Source of the DNA: Planctomycetota bacterium
GTDB lineage: Bacteria; Planctomycetota; UBA1135; UBA2386
Assembly: GCA_016794425.1 (NCBI GenBank)
Contig: JAEUHR010000025.1
Location: 91,041-155,040, forward strand
Length of the DNA stretch: 64,000 nt
Direction: 5' to 3'
The position numbers and the translations under genes are program-made. The notes beneath the pieces are model-generated. The model was not told the DNA's origin. It searched no databases and was given only the letters and a program-made list of their open reading frames with translations. This document shows positions 16,532 through 24,924 of the stretch, in pieces (positions within the stretch are counted from its first letter, which is position 1; each line of letters opens with the position of its first letter).

Positions 16532-16981
16532 ATGAAGACCATGCTTCGATTGCTCGCGTCGGTTGCCCTCGCCGCCTGGATCGCCCTGCCGGGTGTCGGC
16601 AGCGACGGTGGCGACAACGCCGGCGGCACCGGTGTGTGGATCCTGCCGCGGTCGAGCTTCTTCACCTCCCAGATGCCGTGCATCAGCGCGACCACGCCCG
16701 CGCGGCAGTCGCAGTCGATGGCGAGCGCGTTCAACGGCATGCGGCTGACCACGTCGACGGAGATGGGAGCCTTCACGGCGACCTTCGTCGATCCGTTCAG
16801 CGGGTCGTCGACGGCGCTGCCGACCAATGGCCGCGACGTGGTGCTCAGCGGCACGCTGTTGCGCGCCGTGCAGGAGAGCGGATCCGCCGCCGAGATCGTG
16901 GTCGTCGACGGACAGCTGCAGGGCTACGTGGTGCGCGTCTCGGTCGACGCGGCCGGCGTCGCGTCGCTGCAGCTCTACTGA
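16532..16981 (+). CDS. Small exported protein of unknown function
   Basis: A 149-residue protein with a signal peptide ('MLRLLASVALAAWIALPGVGS'). The mature part is beta-rich, with Ser/Thr and hydrophobic alternation ('MGAFTATFVDPFSGSSTAL', 'SAAEIVVVDGQLQGYVVRVSV') and one Cys. Periplasmic or surface location is likely. The ATG at 16532 is chosen over the GTG at 16517 because the basic n-region of the signal begins there. A TTGCCA/TAGACT promoter lies upstream. No family recognised. Confidence 0.65.
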   Translation: MKTMLRLLASVALAAWIALPGVGSDGGDNAGGTGVWILPRSSFFTSQMPCISATTPARQSQSMASAFNGMRLTTSTEMGAFTATFVDPFSGSSTALPTNGRDVVLSGTLLRAVQESGSAAEIVVVDGQLQGYVVRVSVDAAGVASLQLY

Positions 16982-17018
16982 TCGCCGCGCCGTCCGCCGC
17001 TGCGGCCGCGTCGGTCGC

Positions 17019-17825
17019 TCATCGTGCCCGGAGCCGCGCGATCTGTTCGCGTTGCCGCAGCATGTGGCCGGGCCGGTTCGTGCACATCGCGTCGAGCCCG
17101 AGCGCCGAGCCGCCATGGAAGCCGAGGTCGTCGTCGGTGGTGTAGGTGCAGAGCAGCAGGCCGTGGGCATGGCAGGACTCGACCTCGGCGGCGGTCAGCG
17201 CGGTCGCCTGCCAGTGCAGCATGCCGGCGCCGATCCGCCGGGCCGCGTCGATCGCTTCGGCCGACAACGTCGCGCACACCTCGTTGGGGCCCAGCAGCGC
17301 TACGGCCAGATCCGGGGCGCTGCGCTTCGCTGCCGCGACGAAGGCCCAGTCGAACGACTGCAGGATCGAGCGATCGACTGCGCCGGCGCGCCGCAAGGCG
17401 GCCACGTAGGCGGCGGCATCGCCGGCCTTGTGTTCGACCATCGCGATGCAGTCGGGTGCCAGCAGCGCCAGCACGTCGGCCAGGGTCGGCACACCAGTGG
17501 GGCCGCCGGCGGTCGCATGCCAGCCGGCGGCATCGAGCTGCTGGACCTCGGCCCAAGTCGTCTCGGCCACCAGCGCGCCAGGGCCCAGCCGCTGCGCGGC
17601 GTCGGTGGTGCGATCCAGGGTGGCGTCGTGCAGGCACACCAGCACGCCGTCGCGGGTCGGGCGCACGTCGAACTCCTGCATCCGGACCCCGAGGCGCAGC
17701 GCCGAGGCGAACGCCGGCAGGGTGTTCTCGGCGAAGTGGGCGCTGTCGCCGCGGTGGGCGACGACCACCGGCCCGCCCCGGCCCGCGTCGGCCAGTCGCA
17801 CGAAGACGGATTCCGACTGCGTCAT
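17019..17825 (-). CDS. Glycerophosphodiester phosphodiesterase
   Basis: Hydrolyses glycerophosphodiesters to glycerol-3-phosphate and an alcohol. A 268-residue TIM-barrel enzyme of the UgpQ type with no signal peptide, hence cytoplasmic. Catalytic and metal residues are in place: H24-R-G ('VAHRGDS'), E51 and D53 ('EFDVRPTRDG'), H66-D67 ('CLHDATLDRTT'), with 'VEHKAG' and 'SFDWAFV' further on. The product could feed the GlpD enzyme encoded at 36841, but the genes are not linked. A TAAGCT element lies 9 bases before the ATG. Confidence 0.9.
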   Translation of the reverse strand: MTQSESVFVRLADAGRGGPVVVAHRGDSAHFAENTLPAFASALRLGVRMQEFDVRPTRDGVLVCLHDATLDRTTDAAQRLGPGALVAETTWAEVQQLDAAGWHATAGGPTGVPTLADVLALLAPDCIAMVEHKAGDAAAYVAALRRAGAVDRSILQSFDWAFVAAAKRSAPDLAVALLGPNEVCATLSAEAIDAARRIGAGMLHWQATALTAAEVESCHAHGLLLCTYTTDDDLGFHGGSALGLDAMCTNRPGHMLRQREQIARLRAR

Positions 17826-17834
17826 GCGCGCGGC

Positions 17835-17840
17835 AGCTTA
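17835..17840 (-). promoter_or_regulatory. -10-like element of the GDPD gene
   Basis: TAAGCT, 9 bases before the ATG at 17825. Confidence 0.5.
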
Positions 17841-17910
17841 CTCAGCGGCGCCGACCAACGCTGCTCCGCGGGTTGTCGCGGGATCCTGTGGCGGCAGCGC
17901 CGGCGGCCCG

Positions 17911-17916
17911 CATGAT
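17911..17916 (+). promoter_or_regulatory. CATGAT -10-like element
   Basis: CATGAT, 9 bases before the ATG at 17926. The same hexamer sits 8 bases before the TTG starts at 36841 and 52895. Confidence 0.4.
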
Positions 17917-17925
17917 CTGCACGTC

Positions 17926-18273
17926 ATGACTCCCGAGACCTACCGGTTGCTGCACGTGGTCGGCGCCCTGCTCCTGTTCCTCGGCCTCGGCGGCGTGCTG
18001 GCCCACGCCGGTGGCGGCGGCAAGCCACCGGGGTTGTTCCTCGGCCTGCACGGGCTCGGGCTGCTCGTGTTGCTGGTTTGTGGTGTCGGTGTGATGCACA
18101 AGGCCGGCTACCCGTGGCAGCCGTGGGTGTTCGCGAAGATCGCCTGCTGGGTGCTGCTCGCCGCGCTGCCGACGCTGGTGCGCCGCGGTGTGCTGCCGCG
18201 CGCGCTCGGGCTCCTGCTGGTGCTGGGCCTCGGTGCCGCTGCCGCGTGGCTCGGCCTGTCGAAGCCGTTCTGA
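17926..18273 (+). CDS. Small four-helix membrane protein
   Basis: A 115-residue integral membrane protein with four predicted helices (residues ~8-27, 38-55, 66-86 and 91-110). A His in helix 1 ('LLHVVGALLLFLGLGG') and 'HGLGLL' and 'MHKAGYPW' further on recall small haem- or quinone-associated membrane proteins, but this is only a resemblance. It lies 79 bases before gmhA on the same strand, possibly one transcript. No family recognised. Confidence 0.72.
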   Translation: MTPETYRLLHVVGALLLFLGLGGVLAHAGGGGKPPGLFLGLHGLGLLVLLVCGVGVMHKAGYPWQPWVFAKIACWVLLAALPTLVRRGVLPRALGLLLVLGLGAAAAWLGLSKPF

Positions 18274-18352
18274 TCTCGCACACGGCCGGGCGCGCGAGCG
18301 CCCCGGAAATCGCTGGCGGCTCGCGTTCGCAGGCGGCAGCATCGTCCTCGCC

Positions 18353-18928
18353 ATGAACGTCGACCGCATCCGCGCCGCTGTCGAAGAGAGCATCGCCACG
18401 AAGCAGCGGCTGCTCGCGACGTGCCTGCCGGCGCTGGCGCAGCTCTGCGATCTCGCAGTGGCGACGCTGCGCGGTGGCGGCAAGCTGCTGCTGTGTGGCA
18501 ACGGCGGCAGCTCCTGCGACGCCGCGCATGCCGCCGGCGAGCTCGTCGGCTGGTTCGAGAAGAAGCAGCGCGGGCCGTATGCCGCGATCGCGCTCGGCCA
18601 GACGGTGCCGACGCTGACCGCGATCGGCAACGATGCAGGCTACGAGCACGTGTTCGCGCGCGAAGTCGAGGCGCTGGGGCGGGCTGGCGACCTGCTGGTC
18701 GGCTTCACGACCTCGGGCGGCAGCCGCAACGTCGTGGCGGCGCTGCGCCAGGCCAAGCAGATGGGGCTCGCGACCGCTGTGCTGTGCGGCGAGAAGCGCG
18801 GTGCCGCGCTGGAACACGCCGACATCGCGGTGCAGGTGCCGTCGACGAGCACACCGCGCATCCAGGAGAGCCACCTGGTCTGCGTGCACGTGCTGTGCGC
18901 CGCCGTCGAGGACGCGCTGGCCGGCTAG
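18353..18928 (+). CDS. gmhA: Phosphoheptose isomerase GmhA
   Basis: Converts sedoheptulose 7-phosphate to D-glycero-D-manno-heptose 7-phosphate, the first step to heptose for lipopolysaccharide or S-layer glycans. The 191-residue SIS-domain protein has the family core 'CGNGGSSCDAAH' (48-59) with H59 and E63 as metal/catalytic candidates, 'FTTSGGSRNV' for phosphate binding, and a C-terminal His in 'QESHLVCVHVLCAAVE'. One oddity is Cys-Asp where most homologues have Ala-Asp. A weak CATCGT lies 7 bases before the ATG. Later heptose genes (hldE, gmhB) are not in the window. Confidence 0.9.
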   Translation: MNVDRIRAAVEESIATKQRLLATCLPALAQLCDLAVATLRGGGKLLLCGNGGSSCDAAHAAGELVGWFEKKQRGPYAAIALGQTVPTLTAIGNDAGYEHVFAREVEALGRAGDLLVGFTTSGGSRNVVAALRQAKQMGLATAVLCGEKRGAALEHADIAVQVPSTSTPRIQESHLVCVHVLCAAVEDALAG

Positions 18929-19606
18929 TCAGCGCGGCTGCGCCGGCGGCGGGCTGGTCTCGACGATGCGCCAGCTGCCGGTGAACACCCCGGGCAGATC
19001 GGCGTCGGGTTGCAACGGGCCGTTCGGGATCACGCGATCCGGCTCGCGGCGCGCCGCGCGCTCCAGCAGAGGGCTCGGGAATCCCGCCGACAGCGGTCCG
19101 CCGATCGGCTCGACACCGTCGGGCTTCGTCACCAGCATCGCGCCGTCGGGGAACACCGTGTTGCTCCAGTGCCGCAACTTCGGCAGCAGGGTTTCGAGTT
19201 CGGCGACCGGCGCCGTCGCTGCGATGACCACGTAGGTCGTGCCGGCGCGGATGCCGGCGCGGGTGGTCCAGGCCAGTTCCTTGCCCTCGTGCTGGCCCGG
19301 CAACACGCTCTGGCCCTTCGGCAGCGGGTGCGGCAGATCGCTCTGCAATGCCGGTGTCGGCCACAACACCACCGTGCCGTCTTCGCGGCTGTAGGCGAAC
19401 ACGTAGACGTGGCTCGGTGCGGCCAGGTGCAGCGACAGCCGGATCGGCGATTCGGCCGGCAGCGCGTCGAAGTTCCGTCCCTGGCGGATCTCGGTGCCGG
19501 TGCCGATGCGCCAGGTCGCGGCCGGGGCGTCCGGCGTGCGCTGCCACCAGACGACACCCGCGACCAGCAGCGCCAGCGCGGGCAGGATCACGAGTCGCCG
19601 GTTCAT
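18929..19606 (-). CDS. Membrane-anchored DUF4384-like protein
   Basis: A 225-residue protein with an N-terminal anchor (residues 4-22), then an extracytoplasmic beta-sandwich resembling DUF4384: 'SPIRLSLHLAAPSHVYVFAYSREDGTVVLWPTP' followed by 'PLPKGQSVLPG', then 'GTTYVVIAATAPVAELE'. This family often carries N-terminal kinase or caspase domains; here it stands alone. The role is unknown. A TAGCCT element sits 8 bases before the ATG, with a TCGACC 17 bases further upstream as a possible -35. Its stop abuts the gmhA stop with no spacer (convergent). Confidence 0.75.
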   Translation of the reverse strand: MNRRLVILPALALLVAGVVWWQRTPDAPAATWRIGTGTEIRQGRNFDALPAESPIRLSLHLAAPSHVYVFAYSREDGTVVLWPTPALQSDLPHPLPKGQSVLPGQHEGKELAWTTRAGIRAGTTYVVIAATAPVAELETLLPKLRHWSNTVFPDGAMLVTKPDGVEPIGGPLSAGFPSPLLERAARREPDRVIPNGPLQPDADLPGVFTGSWRIVETSPPPAQPR

Positions 19607-19614
19607 CGCCGCGC

Positions 19615-19620
19615 AGGCTA
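19615..19620 (-). promoter_or_regulatory. -10-like element, leaderless start
   Basis: TAGCCT, 8 bases before the ATG at 19606; TCGACC 17 bases upstream fits a -35. Confidence 0.6.
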
Positions 19621-19705
19621 CGCCGGTCGGGTCGTGCGGTCGAGCGCCGCTTGCCATCGTGCCATCGTTGTCGTCCGATGCCGACCTCGTTGCCGAGGAG
19701 GCTCC

Positions 19706-20950
19706 ATGCGCTGCCACTGGTCGATGCCGTTCGTCTGCGCGTTCGCACTCGTTGCCCAGGAACCGGACGCGAAACGGCCGGCGCCGATCCGGTTCACGGA
19801 GTTCCCGGTGCCCGATGCGGCGCCGCTCGACCTCGCGGCCACCAGCGCGCGCGCGGTCGAGGTGCTGCTGGAGCTGCAGGAGGGCGACGACGGCGACCAA
19901 TGGCCCTACGAAGGCGTCTACCGCGAGGACGAGGGGCAGCTGCCGATCGGCTACCGCGTCGGCGGCACGTCGATCGCGTGCCTCGGTCTGATCGCGGTGC
20001 CCGGGTTCCGCGCCGACGAACGCCGGCGGGCCGCGGTCGAGCGCGGCCTCGCGTTCGTGCTGAAGACGCTGGATGCGCCCCGCATGCAGAAGGACTTCGT
20101 CGGCACCTACGACGTGCGCGGCTGGGGCCACGTCTACGCGCTCGAGTTCCTGCTGCACCTGCAGGACCACGAACTGGTGCCCGCCGCTTCGGTGGCCGAG
20201 GTCGAGCGGCGCGTCGGCTGGCTCGTCGAAGCGCTGGTCGAGTCGGCGATCCCGAAGTCCGGCGGCTGGAACTACTCGCGGCTGCGCGGCTTCAAGAGCC
20301 CGCGCAACACCGCCTCGACGTTCATGACCGGTCCGGCGCTGCAGGCCCTGTTCCACGCCGAGGCGCGCGGCCACGAGGTGCCCGTGGCGGTGGTGACCCA
20401 GGCGCTCGACGCGCTGGAACGCGCGCGTGCCAAGCCGGGCGGCTATGCCTACGGCGCGCCGCGGGACAGCCAGGCGGCGGTCGACGAAGGCGACCTGACG
20501 ATGATGGACAAGACGCCGAGTTCGGCCGCGCGCGCGACGGTCTGCGAGACCACGCTGATGCTGGCCGGCCGCGGCGATGCGGTGCGGCTCGAGCGGGCGA
20601 TCGAACGGTTCTTCGCGCACTGGGACGATCTCGCGGTCCGCAAGAGCCAGCCGCGTACGCACATCCCGCCGTACGGCATCGCCCCGTACTACTTCCTGTT
20701 CGGCCATCTCTATGCGGCGCAGGCGATCGAACAGCTCGCCGATCCGGGCAAGAAGGACGACTACCGCGCGCGGTTGGCTGCGGTGCTCGCGAAGTCGCGC
20801 GAAGCGGACGGCGGCTGGAACGACCGCCAGTTCGCCCGTTCGGCCGGTTACGGCACCGCGCTGGCGATGCTGACGCTGCACATGCCGAAACTGCCGAAGC
20901 CCGCCGCGTGGCGCCGGGATGCCGCCGACGCACAGCCGGCCGCGAAGTGA
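19706..20950 (+). CDS. Exported prenyltransferase/squalene-cyclase-fold protein
   Basis: A 414-residue protein with a short export signal ('MPFVCAFALVAQ'), then alpha/alpha-toroid repeats of the prenyltransferase/squalene-oxidase type ('VEVLLELQEGDDGDQWPYEGVYR', 'SIACLGLIAVPGF', 'GGWNYSRL', 'ADGGWNDRQF'). The DxDD or DCTAE catalytic motifs of terpene cyclases are absent and the signal places it outside the cytoplasm, so it is probably not a cyclase. Planctomycetes encode many such proteins of unknown role. A strong GAGGAG Shine-Dalgarno precedes the ATG. Confidence 0.8.
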   Translation: MRCHWSMPFVCAFALVAQEPDAKRPAPIRFTEFPVPDAAPLDLAATSARAVEVLLELQEGDDGDQWPYEGVYREDEGQLPIGYRVGGTSIACLGLIAVPGFRADERRRAAVERGLAFVLKTLDAPRMQKDFVGTYDVRGWGHVYALEFLLHLQDHELVPAASVAEVERRVGWLVEALVESAIPKSGGWNYSRLRGFKSPRNTASTFMTGPALQALFHAEARGHEVPVAVVTQALDALERARAKPGGYAYGAPRDSQAAVDEGDLTMMDKTPSSAARATVCETTLMLAGRGDAVRLERAIERFFAHWDDLAVRKSQPRTHIPPYGIAPYYFLFGHLYAAQAIEQLADPGKKDDYRARLAAVLAKSREADGGWNDRQFARSAGYGTALAMLTLHMPKLPKPAAWRRDAADAQPAAK

Positions 20951-20954
20951 CCGG

Positions 20955-21695
20955 TCAGCTGCCGGCGCGGTGCACGTGGTGCGGTGACGCCTGGTCGGTC
21001 GGCATCACGACGATCGTCTCGATGTCGACATGGGCCGGCCGCGTCGCCGCGAACACGACGCAGTCGGCGACGTCGTCGGCGGTCAGCGGCCGCGTGCCCT
21101 GGTAGACCTTGGCGGCGCGCGCCGCGTCGCCGCGGAACCGCACCAGCGAGAACTCGGTCTCGACCATGCCCGGATCGACACTGGTGACGCGCACGCCGGT
21201 GCCGAGCGTCTCGATGCGCATCGCCTCGCAGATCGACTGCAGCGCGCGCTTGCTGCCGCAGTAGACGCCGCCGCCGGCGTAGCTCTTGTGCCCCGCGATC
21301 GAGCCGATCACCACGACGTGGCCGCCGCGCCGTTCGATCATCTGCGGCAGCACGCGGCGCGTGACCTCGAGCAGGCCGAGCACGTTGGTCTCGACCATCT
21401 CGCGCCAGGCCTCGCCGGTTCCCTCGGCGATCTTCTCGGTGCCGCGCGCGAGGCCAGCGTTGTTGACCAGCACGTCGATCGGACCGTGGCGGGCTACCGC
21501 GGCGTCGAGGAAGCCCGCGACGCTGACGGGATCCGTGACGTCGAGTTCGTGGTGGTGGGCTTCGGCTACGACCGACGGCAGGCGATCGGCGCGGCGGGCG
21601 CCCAGCGACAGGCGGTCACCGAGGCGGGCGAACGCCCGCGCGCAGGCGGCGCCGATGCCCGAGCTGGCGCCGGTGACGACGACATGGCGGCTCAT
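20955..21695 (-). CDS. Short-chain dehydrogenase, YdfG-like
   Basis: A 246-residue classical SDR. It has cofactor motif 'TGASSGIG' (8-15), Arg residues in 'GARRADRL' that favour NADP, 'VNNAG', catalytic Ser in 'GSIAG', and Tyr/Lys in 'YCGSKRAL'. 'DPGMVETEFS' and 'PLTADDVADCVVFAATRP' match the YdfG/3-hydroxy-acid dehydrogenase branch (for example serine or 3-hydroxypropionate). The exact substrate cannot be told. A TATCCT element lies 6 bases before the ATG. It converges with the toroid protein, 4 bases apart. Confidence 0.9.
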   Translation of the reverse strand: MSRHVVVTGASSGIGAACARAFARLGDRLSLGARRADRLPSVVAEAHHHELDVTDPVSVAGFLDAAVARHGPIDVLVNNAGLARGTEKIAEGTGEAWREMVETNVLGLLEVTRRVLPQMIERRGGHVVVIGSIAGHKSYAGGGVYCGSKRALQSICEAMRIETLGTGVRVTSVDPGMVETEFSLVRFRGDAARAAKVYQGTRPLTADDVADCVVFAATRPAHVDIETIVVMPTDQASPHHVHRAGS

Positions 21696-21701
21696 CGCCG
21701 C

Positions 21702-21707
21702 AGGATA
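21702..21707 (-). promoter_or_regulatory. -10-like element of the SDR gene
   Basis: TATCCT, 6 bases before the ATG at 21695; no Shine-Dalgarno. Confidence 0.55.
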
Positions 21708-21763
21708 GGCACGGACGGGCGCCGGCACACCATGCCGCTCCAGACCGCGGCCCCCAAACGCCG

Positions 21764-22741
21764 ATGCCATGGCCCATGAGCTACCGCCTGGCCTACAACC
21801 TGTCCGACCCCGAAACCGGCGCGACGCACACGCTGCTGCTGTCGGGCGGCATGTGGCACGGCGACGTGTTCCTGTACGACTTCTCGCTGCAGCAGCTGGG
21901 ACTGGCCGGCCGCATCGAGTGCGACTGGCGCGAATCGGGGCCGCGCGTGCACCTCGACCAGGGCGATCCATCGCAGCCACGCACGCGGCAGGCGCTCGAA
22001 CGCGTCGCGATCGTGCTGCGCCCGTTCTTCCACGGCACGTTCGTCGGCCTCGACGATGCCGCGCTGGCCAGGCTCTATCCCGGCGACTACCACCGCAAGG
22101 TGGGCTACACCGACGAACAACCGAACGAGATGGAGGCCGAGTTCAAGGGCGCGATCGCCGACCTGGTGGTGCGGACGCTGCGGCCGAAGAAGGTGCTCGA
22201 CGCCGGCTGTGCGGGTGGCCTGCTGGTGCGCGAGTTCCTGCGCCGCGGCGTCGACGCGCACGGTTTCGACCACTGCCCCGACCTCGAGCAGATCGTCGTG
22301 CGCGATGCCGCGCCGCGCGTGCGGCGTGGCTCGGTGACGCAGATCCCGTACGGGCCGGCCGACGGCTTCGACACGCTGGTCTGCATCGACGTGTTCGAGC
22401 ACGTGCCCGAGGACCGTGTGCCGCAGATGGTGCGCGAGTTCGAGCGGCTCGGCGTGCAGAACCTGGCGGTGCACATCTCGCACACCGAACTGGAGCACTT
22501 CGGCCACATCACGCTGCGGCCGCTGTCGTGGTGGGACGCCCAGCTGGCGCCGGCGTTCCGTCGCGCGCAGACCACGGGCGGCGAACTGCTGGCGTTGCCG
22601 CGGCCGTACGATCCGCGCCGCGTTCTGCGCGTCTACCAGCGCGTGCAGCCGCCGATCGAGTTGCCGCGGCGGTCGGCGCTCAGCCCCACAGCAGCAGCGC
22701 GATCTGGCGCAGCTGTTCCGCCAGCGTCAGCGCCGCGATGA
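21764..22741 (+). CDS. Class I SAM-dependent methyltransferase
   Basis: A 325-residue protein. The first ~125 residues are a family-specific N-domain. A Rossmann methyltransferase follows: motif I 'VLDAGCAGGLLVREFLRRG' (~145-163), acidic post-I 'HGFDHCPDLE', 'DTLVCIDVFEHVPED' (motif II), then 'LSWWDAQL..AFRRAQ'. Substrate unknown. ATGs at 21764 and 21776 are both possible starts. The last ~20 residues are Ala/Pro/Ser-rich and overlap the end of the convergent permease gene by 62 bases. Confidence 0.82.
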   Translation: MPWPMSYRLAYNLSDPETGATHTLLLSGGMWHGDVFLYDFSLQQLGLAGRIECDWRESGPRVHLDQGDPSQPRTRQALERVAIVLRPFFHGTFVGLDDAALARLYPGDYHRKVGYTDEQPNEMEAEFKGAIADLVVRTLRPKKVLDAGCAGGLLVREFLRRGVDAHGFDHCPDLEQIVVRDAAPRVRRGSVTQIPYGPADGFDTLVCIDVFEHVPEDRVPQMVREFERLGVQNLAVHISHTELEHFGHITLRPLSWWDAQLAPAFRRAQTTGGELLALPRPYDPRRVLRVYQRVQPPIELPRRSALSPTAAARSGAAVPPASAPR

Positions 22742-23444
22742 CCACGACGACACGGCGCACCGCCGCGGTGCCCTTGGCGACACTCCAGTGGCTGGCGAGG
22801 TAGCTGCCGACGGCGGCGCCTGCCGCCAGCCACAGGGCCGGCGCCCAGTCGATCGCGCCGACCCAGGCGAAGCTGGCCGCACTGCCGATCGACGTGACGA
22901 TGACCAGGATGCTCTTGGCGGCGTTCACGGCCAGCAGGTCGCGGTCGTAGGCCTGCGCCAGCACCAGTGTCGCGACGAGGCCGGTGCCGACCTGCACGTA
23001 GCCCATGTGCAGGCCGATCACGAAGCAGCCCAGTGCCGCCAGCCACGCCGGCCGGGGTCGGGCCGCCGGTTCGTTGCGGCCGCGCAGCTGCTGCCACAGC
23101 AACAGCGCGATCACCGCGGCGAGGTAGCCGCGGAACCACAGCGGCGGCAGCCCCAGCGCGAGGTGGCTGCCGAGGATCGCGCCCGGCAGCGCCATCAGTC
23201 CCTGCAGCCAGGCGCGGCCCGGCATGCGCCGGCCGGCGCGCAGGAAGCCCAGGCAGGCGAACCCGCCGATCGCGATCGCGGCGATCCGCGTGGACGGGTT
23301 CGCGACGTCCAGCGGCAGGTGCCACGCGTATTCGAACGCGAGCAACCCGAGCACGCCGGCGCCGCCGGCGACGTTGTTGATCGCGCCCATCGCGACCCCG
23401 GCCGCGACGGTCACGACAGCGGCGAGGATCGTCGAGTGGTCCAA
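22680..23444 (-). CDS. TauE/SafE-family permease
   Basis: A 254-residue membrane protein with about eight helices and the repeated-half design of the TauE/SafE (sulfite/organosulfonate exporter) family. Helix 1 carries 'GAINNVAGGAGVLGLLAFE', matching the typical 'G..N..aGgGg' turn. The second half repeats it ('GYVQVGTGLVATLVLA', 'VNAAKSILVIVTSIGSAASF'). Transport of sulfur oxyanions or small acids is the family inference. The TTG at 23444 gives the natural N-terminus; a TTG at 23501, one base after the mdh stop, would add 19 Arg/Pro-rich residues and remains possible. Likely co-transcribed with mdh. Confidence 0.82.
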   Translation of the reverse strand: MDHSTILAAVVTVAAGVAMGAINNVAGGAGVLGLLAFEYAWHLPLDVANPSTRIAAIAIGGFACLGFLRAGRRMPGRAWLQGLMALPGAILGSHLALGLPPLWFRGYLAAVIALLLWQQLRGRNEPAARPRPAWLAALGCFVIGLHMGYVQVGTGLVATLVLAQAYDRDLLAVNAAKSILVIVTSIGSAASFAWVGAIDWAPALWLAAGAAVGSYLASHWSVAKGTAAVRRVVVVIAALTLAEQLRQIALLLWG

Positions 23445-23502
23445 GGGCGCGGTGACGGCAGACCGGGGAGCAGGCGGGGGGCGGGCGGCCTGCGGCCGCA
23501 AG

Positions 23503-24489
23503 TCAGCCCAGCAGGGCCTTCACCATCTCGCGCTCTTCGAGCAGCTCGTTCCAGCTGATGGTCGCCTTCTGCTTGCTGAACTCGTTCATCGCCAGGCCCT
23601 GGACGAGGTGCCAGTTGCCCTTGCCGTCGGTCGTGCACGGGAAGCCGCTGATCAGGCCCTCCGGCGTGCCGTAGCTGCCGTCGCTGAGCACGCACAGCGA
23701 CGCCCAGTCGTCCTTGGTCGTCACCGTGAACAGGCTCTTCGCGTGGTCGCAGGCCGCCTGCGCCGCCGACAGCGCCGACGACTTGCCGCGCGCCTCGATG
23801 ATCGCCTTGCCGCGCTCCTGCACGGTCTTCAGGAACGGGCCCTGCAGCCAGGCGTCGTCGGCGACCGCTTTGGCGGCCGGCACGCCGTCGATCGTCGCGT
23901 GGTGCCAGTCCGGGTACTGCGTGTTGCTGTGGTTGCCCCAGATCGTGACGTTCTTGACGGTCGACCAGTGCTTCTTGGCCTTCTGTGCCAGCTGCGCCTT
24001 GGCGCGGCTCTGGTCGAGCCGCGTCATCGCCGAGAAGCGTTCGGGCGGCACACCCTTGGCGTTGCGCATCGCGATCAGGCAGTTGGTGTTGCACGGGTTG
24101 CCGACCACGACGACGCGCACGTCGGGCCCGGCGGTCGCGGCGATCGCGCGGCCCTGGCCGATGAAGATCTGGCCGTTCTCCATCAGCAGGTCCTTGCGCT
24201 CCTGGCCCTTGCCGCGCGGCTTGCTGCCGACCAGCAGGCACAGGTCCGCGTCCCGGAACGCGACCTCGGGCTTGTCGGTGCACGTGACCGAAGTCAGCAG
24301 CGGGAAGGCGCAGTCCTCGAGTTCCATGCGCACGCCTTCGAGCGCCGGCAGCACCGGCGTGACCTCGAGCAGCTGCAGGGCGACCTTGACGCCCGGACCG
24401 AAGATGCTGCCGTTGGCGATCAACGGCAGCAGGGAGTAGCCGATCTGACCCGCGGCACCGGTCACCGCGACACGCTTCACCATGCTCAT
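23503..24489 (-). CDS. mdh: Malate dehydrogenase
   Basis: Interconverts malate and oxaloacetate with NAD(H) in the TCA cycle. The 328 residues are normal for the cytosolic-type (non-LDH-like) MDH group. NAD-binding 'GAAGQIG' (11-17), substrate Arg in '[15 protein letters not shown]', '[14 protein letters not shown]', 'MTRLDQSRA' and the catalytic His region '[12 protein letters not shown]' (~190) are present. A TGCAAT hexamer (24496-24501) stands 6 bases before the ATG as a weak -10. Confidence 0.94.
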   Translation of the reverse strand: MSMVKRVAVTGAAGQIGYSLLPLIANGSIFGPGVKVALQLLEVTPVLPALEGVRMELEDCAFPLLTSVTCTDKPEVAFRDADLCLLVGSKPRGKGQERKDLLMENGQIFIGQGRAIAATAGPDVRVVVVGNPCNTNCLIAMRNAKGVPPERFSAMTRLDQSRAKAQLAQKAKKHWSTVKNVTIWGNHSNTQYPDWHHATIDGVPAAKAVADDAWLQGPFLKTVQERGKAIIEARGKSSALSAAQAACDHAKSLFTVTTKDDWASLCVLSDGSYGTPEGLISGFPCTTDGKGNWHLVQGLAMNEFSKQKATISWNELLEEREMVKALLG

Positions 24490-24544
24490 CGCGGCATTGC
24501 ATCCGGCCGCGCCGCGCTTTCAAGGCTGCCGCAGCGGCCGCGGC

Positions 24545-24847
24545 TCAGCGGACGTCGTCGTCGCCCTGCGCCATCAGGTGGTGTTCGACCACCGGCGCGA
24601 GCTCGGCGTCCCAGACGCGCTGGTACTCCGGGTGGCGCAGGAAGATCTCGCAGGCCGTCCGGCTCTCGAACCCCGAGAACAGCGCCAGGTTGAAGCCCTG
24701 CCGTTCGGCGGCGACGTTGTGGGTGACCGTCAGGTGCGCGACGCCCGGCATCGTCTCGACCAGCGACTGCAGCGCCTGCCGGGCACCGCGGACCCGTTCG
24801 AGCGGAATGCCGGGCTTCAGGCGGAACAGGATCACGCAGTGGAACAT
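24545..24847 (-). CDS. Dabb-family A/B-barrel protein
   Basis: A 100-residue ferredoxin-fold protein matching the stress-responsive A/B barrel (Dabb) family: starts 'MFHCVILFRLKPGIP', continues 'LQSLVETMPGV' and 'FNLALFSGFESRTACEIFLRHPEYQRVW', and closes 'VEHHLMAQ'. Family members are small dimers, often of unknown function. The ATG at 24847 gives the canonical N-terminus directly at strand 1. Located 55 bases after the start of mdh on the same strand. Confidence 0.85.
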   Translation of the reverse strand: MFHCVILFRLKPGIPLERVRGARQALQSLVETMPGVAHLTVTHNVAAERQGFNLALFSGFESRTACEIFLRHPEYQRVWDAELAPVVEHHLMAQGDDDVR

Positions 24848-24924
24848 GGGCGCCCGGCCATCGTGGCAGGCCCGGCGCCGGGGCACAACGTCGGGCCGGT
24901 GCGGCGGTCCGGCCCGATCGGAGT

